Position numbers and translations under genes: made by a program. This document shows, one piece after another, positions 6,443 to 11,389 of a DNA stretch of 11,389 nt (positions are counted from its first letter, which is position 1; every line of letters begins with the position of its first letter). The notes below the pieces were generated by a model. It did not search any database. It saw only the letters and a program-made list of their open reading frames with translations, and was not told the DNA's origin. Source of the DNA: JAXDJJ01 sp034665745 (GTDB lineage Bacteria; Actinomycetota; CADDZG01; WHSQ01); NCBI GenBank assembly GCA_034665745.1, contig JAXDJJ010000049.1, forward strand, positions 1 to 11,389. Direction: 5' to 3'.

Positions 6443-7217
6443 CTGTCTCGTCTCCCCTCAGATCATTGAGGACGGAGATCAGCTCGATCTGCGAATGGAC
6501 CCCGAATCTGCGATAGACCGCGGTGAGGTGGTTCCTGATGGTGCTAGGACTGAGAAACATCTCCTGGGCGATCTGATGCACTCGCTCGCCGGCTACCAGT
6601 CTCACCACGACCTCTCGTTGGCGCGCGGTCAGATCGCCTAACTCCTTGATCGCGCCAACCGAGAATCTCTCGCCGGCTGCAGGCATCAAACCGGCAGCTC
6701 GGAGCTCGTGACCGATGCGCCACAGCAGGTGCTCGAGCTCGTCTGCGCGCTGAGCGGCATTCACCTCTGACGCCGACCCACCATCCGGTAGCCCAAAAAC
6801 ATGTGGAGCTTCAGCGACCCAGGCACGATCGTCGGGCAAGACATCCCCGCCGACCTCCACGGTGCACGTAACGATGAGGGGGCTTTCCGCCATGCCCTCG
6901 AACCTTCTGGACCAGCCAACCAGTTCGATCGTTGTACCGCTTGGCCGCTCGATCGATATCTGACCGCGGATCAGCAACTGGGTTCTCCGGGCGAACGAGC
7001 CGTTGATCTCCTGGATCGAGCTCTTGATCTCGGGCGGGAAAAGGCTGGTGACCGTCCGGACCTTGAGCTCCGCGACGTCGAGCTCGAACAACTCGGCGTA
7101 GTGATCGTTCACATCGATGAAGCGGTGGGTGAGGGGGTCGATGAGTGCGAAGCCGGCACGTGACCGCTTCATGGCCTCCCAGATCTCGGTGGCGTTCGTA
7201 CGCCACGCCTCAGTCAC
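6435..7217 (-). CDS. PAS-domain LuxR-family transcriptional regulator
   Basis: The protein has 260 residues. The N-terminal half (about 10-122) reads as a PAS domain: 'AGFALIDPLTHRFIDVNDHY' followed by 'LFPPEIKSSI' and a strand-rich end 'IELVGWSRRFEGMAESPLIV'. A linker with a probable helix (about 155-180) joins it to a C-terminal LuxR/GerE helix-turn-helix (193-250) containing 'LTARQREVVVRLVAGERVHQIAQEM' cut at 'LSPSTIRNHL'. It should bind DNA as a dimer in response to a small ligand, redox state or partner sensed by the PAS domain. There is no receiver domain, so direct phospho-control as in NarL is not expected. The start is GTG at 7217, with AGGGG about 8 nt upstream. It is the first gene of the minus-strand run and is divergent from the XRE-MEDS gene, with which it shares a control region. 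Confidence 0.88.
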   Translation of the reverse strand: MTEAWRTNATEIWEAMKRSRAGFALIDPLTHRFIDVNDHYAELFELDVAELKVRTVTSLFPPEIKSSIQEINGSFARRTQLLIRGQISIERPSGTTIELVGWSRRFEGMAESPLIVTCTVEVGGDVLPDDRAWVAEAPHVFGLPDGGSASEVNAAQRADELEHLLWRIGHELRAAGLMPAAGERFSVGAIKELGDLTARQREVVVRLVAGERVHQIAQEMFLSPSTIRNHLTAVYRRFGVHSQIELISVLNDLRGDETDA

Positions 7218-7355
7218 GGCGGATACCCCTGTGGGCTCTCACATCCATATGGAGAGAGCGTCCATCAAAGCGAGTAGGCGAGGTATCACCACAAGCTAGA
7301 CATCTCTCCTGTTTGGAGTCCACTTTTCCGACCTTCTTGCTTTGTTTCCGCTGAT

Positions 7356-7394
7356 TTGTCAATTGACAATGCCATATGACATAGCGTTACGTCA
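7356..7394. promoter_or_regulatory. palindrome and GTCA/TGAC half-site cluster, candidate operator
   Basis: TTGTCAATTGACAA (7356-7369) is a perfect 14-bp palindrome. Downstream, TGAC (7377-7380) and GTCA (7391-7394) form a second inverted pair with a 10-nt spacer. The four half-sites lie just before the TATACT box and 50-90 nt upstream of the XRE-MEDS start, within the gap divergent from the PAS-LuxR gene. Autoregulation by the HTH protein, or control by PAS-LuxR, is plausible but inferred. Confidence 0.5.
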
Positions 7395-7402
7395 AAGGGA
7401 CG

Positions 7403-7408
7403 TATACT
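7403..7408 (+). promoter_or_regulatory. possible -10 box TATACT for the XRE-MEDS gene
   Basis: TATACT lies 36 nt before the GTG start at 7444, which would leave a short leader of about 30 nt. No good -35 stands 16-18 nt upstream (CATAGC there). TTGACA at 7363 is too far, at 34 nt, and belongs to the palindrome. The promoter may therefore depend on an activator. Confidence 0.35.
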
Positions 7409-7443
7409 CTGGGGGCCGGAATCGGGTCTACCGGGGGGTAACG

Positions 7444-8232
7444 GTGTCATCACGGCCTAGGACCGGAACTGCAAACGACGTCTCAGTTATCGGCCCTCGG
7501 GTCCGAGCAGCTCGAGCTCGCCTGCATTGGACGCGTGAGACCTTGGCGCATCGATGCGGTCTCAGCTGGTCGGCGATCGAACAGATCGAATCGGGGCGCC
7601 GCAGCCACACCCGGCCTAGCACCCTCAAAGCACTGGCGAAAGCCCTAGGGGTAACCATCGACTATCTCTTGGGCGACTCGAATCCCCCACGGATGCTGAG
7701 TCACCAGGTCCACATCTACGGTGACGATGCCGGATTCGTTTCTGGCGCCGTCCCGTTCTTGCTCGAGGGGATAGAACGGTCGGAGGCCGTGTTAGCGATC
7801 ACGCAGCATCGGAACATCGGGATCTTGAAGGAACAGCTGGCCGACGCAGCCGCGCTGGTGGAGTTCGTCGATGCGCAAGACCGGTACACCTCCCCGCTGG
7901 CCGCCCTCACTGAGTTCAGGTCGTTCGTTGATAGCTCCCTCGAGGACGGTGCGCCCTGGATACGGCTGATCGGGGAACCTAGGTGGGCAGGGGAATCCGA
8001 GACAGAAGCTCGCAAGTGGTACGAGTACGAGTCGTTCTTCAATCTGGCGTTCAGGTCGATGCCGACGACGGTTCTCTGTCTCTACGACGAACGTTTGGTT
8101 CACCCCGCGATCGTCGACAAGGCGCGGCTCACGCATCCGCAGATCATCGAGGACGGCGAACTCATCGATAGTCCGCTGTACATCGATCCGACCGAGTTCT
8201 TGCTCCGCGACGCTGATATCTCTGGGCGATAA
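7444..8232 (+). CDS. XRE-family HTH regulator with MEDS sensory domain (DcmR-like layout)
   Basis: Starting at GTG 7444 the protein has 262 residues. The N-terminal XRE/Cro-type helix-turn-helix covers about 14-78, with 'TLAHRCGLSWSAIEQIESG' and 'LKALAKALGVTIDYLLGD'. The remainder (about 86-255) matches the MEDS domain (methanogen/methylotroph DcmR sensory domain): 'HQVHIYGDDAGFVSGAVPFL', 'GIERSEAVLAIT', 'WIRLIGEPRWAG', 'YESFFNLAF', 'LCLYDERLVHPAIVDKA'. The HTH-MEDS order is that of DcmR, a repressor of dichloromethane dehalogenase; MEDS domains also occur beside kinases and sigma-factor regulators. The ligand is unknown. An open frame reaches 7342, but GTG 7444 is chosen because GGGGGG lies 5 nt before it, the palindromic control region lies upstream, and the extra residues match no domain. 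It converges on the hybrid kinase with 5 nt between stops. Confidence 0.85.
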   Translation: MSSRPRTGTANDVSVIGPRVRAARARLHWTRETLAHRCGLSWSAIEQIESGRRSHTRPSTLKALAKALGVTIDYLLGDSNPPRMLSHQVHIYGDDAGFVSGAVPFLLEGIERSEAVLAITQHRNIGILKEQLADAAALVEFVDAQDRYTSPLAALTEFRSFVDSSLEDGAPWIRLIGEPRWAGESETEARKWYEYESFFNLAFRSMPTTVLCLYDERLVHPAIVDKARLTHPQIIEDGELIDSPLYIDPTEFLLRDADISGR

Positions 8233-8237
8233 GGGCG

Positions 8238-10748
8238 CTACGCAGCGGCTACGGGGCTCTCGAGAGCGGATCGAACGGCTTGAGTCAGCTGCTCCTCATC
8301 GAATGGCTTCGACAAGATCGGAAGCAGTCCGATCTGTTGTGCATCCAACTTCGAGTAGCCCGACATGAGAAGGGTCGGTAGGCCTGCTCGCTGTGCGAGC
8401 TCCATGCCCGAGAGCCCCGGCATCACTACATCAGTGAGCAGGAGGTCGGCGGAGACGAGACCACCCTCGATGTCTGCTGCGGCTTGCTCGGACGATGCGT
8501 AGGGGATCACCACGTAGCCGTTGCGTCGAAGCATCCGGCACACGAGGTCTCGCACCGCGGACTCGTCCTCGGTCACGATGATCCGTTCCCCTGTGCCTGG
8601 CACCAACGGGTCTACAACGCTCGATGTCGACGACGACCCCTGACGCTCGCAGACCGGGAGGTAGACGACGAACTCTGTTCCAGTACTCGACGAACTGTTA
8701 ACCCCGATCGCACCGCCAGCCTCTTGGGCTATCCCGTAAACCGTGGCCAATCCCAGGCCAGTTCCTTTTCCTACTTCTTTCGTTGTGAAAAACGGTTCGA
8801 AGATTCGAGCCAGGGTCTCTTCGTCTATCCCGATCCCATCATCTGTCACGGAGAAAGTGGCATACAGACCGGGGGCGATCCCAAGGGCGGTCGCGTCGAC
8901 GGCCTCTATCGCCTTGTCACGGGTTTCGAGCCGCATGTGACCACCATCGGGCATCGCATCGCGCGCGTTCACGACGAGATTCATGACGATCTGCTCCATG
9001 TGGCCCGGGTCGATCAGGGTGAACGACAGATCAGCGGCCAGGTCGATTGTGAACCGGACGTTCTCGGGGATCGTGCGTGAAAGCATCCGGCTCATCTCCC
9101 CAACCACATCGTTGAGAAGAGTGACCTCGGGTTTGGCCTCGTTCTTCCGGGAGAACGTGAGCAACTGGCGAGTCAGACTCGCTCCCCTTTCACCGGCCCT
9201 TACGATCTCTTGCGCATCCTCACGACGCGGGTCCCCCTCCGGCAGGTCCTCAACTAGGAACCTCGCATAATTCAGTACGACCGCGAGAAGGTTGTTGAAG
9301 TCGTGCGCGACACCGCCAGCAAGCTGCCCGAAGGCCTCGAGCTTCTGAACCCGCCTCAGCCGTTCTTCGAGCTCATGCCGCTGCGTGATGTCATGACCGA
9401 TGCATACGGTTTCTGTTGGTCTCCCCGCCTCGTCGTGCATCTGGGAAACCGCCACACTGATAGCTCGTTGCTCGCCCTGCACCGGGATGAAGAGGTCACC
9501 CTCCCAAGTCCCACCTTGCTTCAGGGCAGCCACGATCTCCGCCCAGTCGTTGTCTGCCAGACCGCCGAAAACCTCGCTCCAGACGCGCCCGGTACCGTTC
9601 GCCCAGCCGAAGTAACGCTCCGCATAGGAATTGAAATAGGTGAGTTTGGAGTCCTCCCCAACCACCACGACGAACGACTTGATCTCTTCGAGCACGCGCC
9701 CTTGAAACTCAAGGCTCTCTTTCTGCTCATCGAGCCGATCCAATTGCTCGTTGAACGAAGCCACGACATCTCGGGTGCGTGCTAAAGCCAGGATCAATAG
9801 CGCGACGATGCTGCCGCCGATCACGAGGCGGTTGACGTGCACGCCCGCGATCAGCTGAACGCTGAACAAGGCTGGTCCGATGGTCGCGAGCAGGATCGGG
9901 AATGACAGCCGTCCGAGCGAGAGCTTGCGGTCCCGCCCGGCCTCTGCACCCGCTGGCGTTGATGAACTGGGGTGCAACGCTGCGACTCCCACGGCTACAT
10001 ACGAGATCAACCAGCCAAGATCGAGCCACCCGCCAGATACATAGTTGCCCAGCAATGATTGATGGAGATAGATGGCGTCGGTGGCGATAAGCAAGGCCAT
10101 CGATGCGATGAGCAGCCGCAATGAAACGCTTCGTACGCCTAGAAGCAGGATGCCGACGACAGCGCCGATCAGCAGCGCGTCCCCAGCAGGGTAAGCGAGC
10201 GCAGCGCCGATCTGAAGGTTGGAGTAGCCGGGCGCGTTCAGGTAGGGGGCCCCGAGGAAAACCCATGCGACCGCGCCCAAACCGATGGCGATGATCGCCG
10301 AGTCGATGCTGTTGTCGCGGCGTCGCTTATCCGAACGGCCCATAAGGAACAGCCCCGCAAATGCGAGGGGATAGCCCACTACGTAGAGGACATCCATGGG
10401 GGCCGGGAAAGATGGCGCTCCGCGACCAAGTAGTTCGAAACCGTGCCAGATGATGTCCGCGATCGCCCACGCGAGGAGGCCGGATCCGATCAGGTACCAG
10501 GGGCGCCTCGCACCGAGCGGGCGGCAACGCGCGCCCCAGAACACGGCCCCAACGCAAGAAACTCCGGTTAGGTCATAGATGTACGACTGGACCACTGCGT
10601 TCGAGAAAGCGAAGATGCCAACCAGTGCCAGACCGAGAACCGAGTAGAGCATCCAGGGACTGAATCTCGCCCGGTTGATCCCGAACTGCTCAAGATCGTG
10701 CACTTTCTCCATATAAGTACTGTCTGCCCTCCAGGCCGTCCCGGCCAT
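8238..10748 (-). CDS. membrane-bound hybrid histidine kinase (10 TM - PAS - HisKA - HATPase - REC)
   Basis: The protein has 836 residues. About ten hydrophobic segments occupy 31-323 (roughly 31-49, 52-72, 84-101, 117-136, 148-166, 183-205, 208-228, 242-258, 282-302, 306-323). This membrane sensor is not one I can name. A short helical linker (328-350) leads to a PAS domain (about 350-455, ending 'CIGHDITQRHELEERL'). The HisKA helix has the phospho-acceptor H482 in 'GGVAHDFNN'. The HATPase has an N box with N590 and N594, G1 'DDGIGI' (636-641), an F box 'IFEPFF', and G2 'GKGTGLGLATVY' (660-671). The C-terminal receiver (721-832) has acidic E727/D728, phospho-acceptor D773 in 'LLTDVVMP', S796 and K814. 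All phosphotransfer residues look intact. There is no output domain, so a phosphotransfer protein or feedback within the kinase is expected. The start is uncertain: ATG 10748, or ATG 10712 with GGAGGG 14 nt upstream. Confidence 0.93.
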   Translation of the reverse strand: MAGTAWRADSTYMEKVHDLEQFGINRARFSPWMLYSVLGLALVGIFAFSNAVVQSYIYDLTGVSCVGAVFWGARCRPLGARRPWYLIGSGLLAWAIADIIWHGFELLGRGAPSFPAPMDVLYVVGYPLAFAGLFLMGRSDKRRRDNSIDSAIIAIGLGAVAWVFLGAPYLNAPGYSNLQIGAALAYPAGDALLIGAVVGILLLGVRSVSLRLLIASMALLIATDAIYLHQSLLGNYVSGGWLDLGWLISYVAVGVAALHPSSSTPAGAEAGRDRKLSLGRLSFPILLATIGPALFSVQLIAGVHVNRLVIGGSIVALLILALARTRDVVASFNEQLDRLDEQKESLEFQGRVLEEIKSFVVVVGEDSKLTYFNSYAERYFGWANGTGRVWSEVFGGLADNDWAEIVAALKQGGTWEGDLFIPVQGEQRAISVAVSQMHDEAGRPTETVCIGHDITQRHELEERLRRVQKLEAFGQLAGGVAHDFNNLLAVVLNYARFLVEDLPEGDPRREDAQEIVRAGERGASLTRQLLTFSRKNEAKPEVTLLNDVVGEMSRMLSRTIPENVRFTIDLAADLSFTLIDPGHMEQIVMNLVVNARDAMPDGGHMRLETRDKAIEAVDATALGIAPGLYATFSVTDDGIGIDEETLARIFEPFFTTKEVGKGTGLGLATVYGIAQEAGGAIGVNSSSSTGTEFVVYLPVCERQGSSSTSSVVDPLVPGTGERIIVTEDESAVRDLVCRMLRRNGYVVIPYASSEQAAADIEGGLVSADLLLTDVVMPGLSGMELAQRAGLPTLLMSGYSKLDAQQIGLLPILSKPFDEEQLTQAVRSALESPVAAA

Positions 10749-10768
10749 AGCCAGAAGGGACCCCCGGG

Positions 10769-10794
10769 GTAGTCCGTTGACTACTTCCTAGTAG
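10769..10794. promoter_or_regulatory. overlapping inverted repeats between hybrid kinase and tRNA-Arg
   Basis: GTAGTC-CGTT-GACTAC (10769-10784) is a perfect 6-bp inverted repeat. It shares its right arm with CTACT-TCCT-AGTAG (10781-10794), so GTAG/CTAC half-sites occur three times. TTGACT (10777-10782) inside this block could be the -35 of tRNA-Arg, with a weak CATGAC at 10802-10807 as -10 (spacer 19, long). The block lies 21-46 nt before the longer kinase start and could be a regulator site shared by both directions. Confidence 0.35.
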
Positions 10795-10825
10795 CTCCAC
10801 CCATGACCTGCGAAAATGCCCGTCT

Positions 10826-10899
10826 GCGCCCGTAGCTCAGTTGGATAGAGCATCGGACTTCTAATCCGAGGGTCGGGGGTTCGAATCCCTCCGGGCGCG
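10826..10899 (+). tRNA. tRNA-Arg (anticodon TCT)
   Basis: The acceptor stem pairs GCGCCCG (10826-10832) with CGGGCGC (10892-10898), with discriminator G at 10899. The anticodon stem TCGGA/TCCGA encloses CTTCTAA, giving anticodon TCT at 10860-10862 (AGA/AGG codons). The T loop has the usual TTCGAAT. CCA is not encoded. The gene is complete, and its 3' end is the probable attachment site of the element whose integrase begins 98 nt downstream. Confidence 0.96.
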
Positions 10900-10930
10900 C
10901 TAGCAATAGCGCAGGTCAGACGCTATTTTT
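10897..10930 (+). terminator. hairpin and T-run after tRNA-Arg, with an alternative hairpin
   Basis: AATAGCG (10905-10911) pairs perfectly with CGCTATT (10921-10927) across a 9-nt loop, and a run of five T ends at 10930, a short intrinsic terminator. A second hairpin, GCGCTA-GCAA-TAGCGC (10897-10912), has a GNRA-type tetraloop, uses the last tRNA bases and competes for the same TAGCG, so both cannot form together. Confidence 0.55.
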
Positions 10931-10960
10931 GGACTTTCGCTGCGTGTGGTCGTAAGCTAG

Positions 10961-10980
10961 AAACCCACAAAAAACCCACA
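10961..10980. repeat. tandem 9-bp repeat AAACCCACA, possible integrase arm-type sites
   Basis: AAACCCACA occurs at 10961-10969 and 10972-10980, an 11-bp period that places the copies about one helical turn apart. CGTGTGG at 10943-10949 is an inverted partial match to CCACACG at 10976-10982. Short direct repeats between tRNA attachment sites and integrase genes are often bound by the integrase N-terminal domain; that role is inferred here. Confidence 0.45.
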
Positions 10981-10988
10981 CGGCGAAT

Positions 10989-10992
10989 GGAG
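10989..10992 (+). promoter_or_regulatory. ribosome binding site GGAG of the integrase gene
   Basis: GGAG lies 5 nt before the TTG at 10998. It supports a TTG start in the frame that encodes the integrase. An ATG at 10987 overlaps it but opens a different frame of 62 codons with no recognisable product. Confidence 0.6.
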
Positions 10993-10997
10993 AAGCG

Positions 10998-11389
10998 TTG
11001 GCGAGCATCCGCAAGGTGGAGCGCAAAAGCACGGGAGCGCGCACAACTTGGGCGTGGGAAGTGCGATATCGCGACCCCAATCGCAAGGATCGATCCAAGA
11101 CGTTCGATACGAAAGCTAGGGCGGAGGCGTTCGCCGCTGCGGTTGAAACGGATATCGGCCGGGGTGAGTTCCTAGACCCCCGTCTCGGCAAGAAGACGTT
11201 GGGCGATTGGGCCGGGGAATGGCTGACCGCTCGGTCGACCGAGCTCAAGCCGAAGACGTCCGAAGGCTACGAGAGTCTGTTCAACCGGCACATCTTTCCG
11301 GTACTGGGTGGCACATCAATGGCGCAGATACGTCCGCTCGACGTCCAGCAGCTATTGGCCGGGATGCGCAAGCAAGGGTTGTCCCGGTC
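10998..11389 (+). CDS. tyrosine-recombinase integrase, N-terminal part (runs off window)
   Basis: About 130 residues are visible. Residues 1-50 fit the AP2-like arm-DNA-binding domain of actinobacterial phage integrases: 'ASIRKVERKSTG', 'TWAWEVRYRDPNRKDRSKTF', 'DTKARAEAFAAAVETDI'. The text then passes through 'GEFLDP' and 'KTLGDWAGEWL' into the SAM-like core-binding domain: 'LKPKTSEGYESLFNRHIFP', 'LGGTSMAQIRPLDVQQLL'. The catalytic domain with the R-H-R-Y residues would lie beyond the window, so activity cannot be judged. The start is TTG 10998: the frame is closed by TAA at 10953-10955, no ATG or GTG lies between, and GGAG stands 5 nt upstream. The product should insert and perhaps excise the element at tRNA-Arg. 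The gene is not broken within the window. Confidence 0.9.
   Translation, partial: MASIRKVERKSTGARTTWAWEVRYRDPNRKDRSKTFDTKARAEAFAAAVETDIGRGEFLDPRLGKKTLGDWAGEWLTARSTELKPKTSEGYESLFNRHIFPVLGGTSMAQIRPLDVQQLLAGMRKQGLSR

Larger units (their letters stand above)
10880..11389 (+). mobile_element. left end of an integrative element inserted at tRNA-Arg(TCT)
   Basis: A complete tRNA-Arg gene is followed in the same direction by a short non-coding stretch with tandem repeats and then an integrase gene. This is the standard left boundary of a prophage, integrative conjugative element or genomic island that uses a tRNA 3' end as attB. The exact core repeat cannot be fixed because the right junction lies beyond the window; 10880 is only an estimate within the T arm. 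Nothing here shows which kind of element it is. Confidence 0.65.

Noticed and set aside
7363..7408. TTGACA (7363) and TATACT (7403) as one sigma-70 promoter
   Set aside because: The spacer is 34 nt, about twice what is allowed, and TTGACA is one arm of the palindrome.
7342..7443. Longer start for the XRE-MEDS gene
   Set aside because: The extension crosses the palindrome and the TATACT box and has no good ribosome site; GTG 7444 has a G-rich site 5 nt upstream.
8484..9080. A 198-codon plus-strand open frame inside the hybrid kinase gene
   Set aside because: It lies antisense to the intact HATPase and receiver region, shows no domain and has no ribosome site.
1..11389. CRISPR arrays, transposases, toxin-antitoxin or antiphage genes
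   Set aside because: No regularly spaced repeats, no transposase motifs and no recognisable defence or toxin domains were found; the only mobile-element gene is the partial integrase.

Overview
The window is GC-rich bacterial chromosome. GTG and TTG starts, 4-nt stop/start overlaps, a DcmR-like HTH-MEDS regulator, a DUF4239 membrane protein and an LVIVD-type secreted protein all suggest an actinomycete (Actinomycetota), perhaps an uncultured lineage. This rests on protein flavour and base composition, not on a database search.

Layout. (1) Positions 30-204 hold tRNA-Pro(TGG) and tRNA-Gly(TCC), followed on the opposite strand by a small HNH/zinc-finger nuclease-like gene (215-700). (2) Positions 761-2631 hold a plus-strand two-gene unit: an M20-family metallopeptidase and a GNAT acetyltransferase that starts at a GTG overlapping the peptidase stop. 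(3) Positions 2628-7217 are a long minus-strand run. In order of transcription it holds a PAS-LuxR regulator, an orphan HATPase-only histidine-kinase fragment, a crotonase-fold (enoyl-CoA hydratase/isomerase) protein, a regulatory gap rich in palindromes, a secreted LVIVD-repeat protein and a DUF4239 membrane protein. (4) A 226-nt divergent gap with GTCA/TGAC half-sites leads to a plus-strand XRE-MEDS regulator (7444-8232). It converges on a large minus-strand hybrid histidine kinase with about ten membrane segments, PAS, HisKA, HATPase and receiver domains (8238-10748). (5) The right edge holds tRNA-Arg(TCT), a hairpin/T-run, a tandem 9-bp repeat and the 5' part of a tyrosine-recombinase integrase that runs off the window. 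This is the classic left boundary of a tRNA-integrated mobile element.

How the parts may work together. Positions 5877-10748 form a signalling neighbourhood. It has a membrane hybrid kinase with its own receiver but no DNA-binding output, a LuxR-type regulator with a PAS domain but no receiver, a kinase ATPase domain without a phospho-acceptor histidine, and a cytoplasmic HTH-MEDS sensor. No linear two-component pair can be read from the sequence, so any functional link among them is inference. The peptidase/GNAT pair looks like ordinary metabolism. The mobile-element boundary and the orphan ATPase are the least ordinary parts. I saw no CRISPR array, no transposase and no clear antiphage or toxin-antitoxin system.
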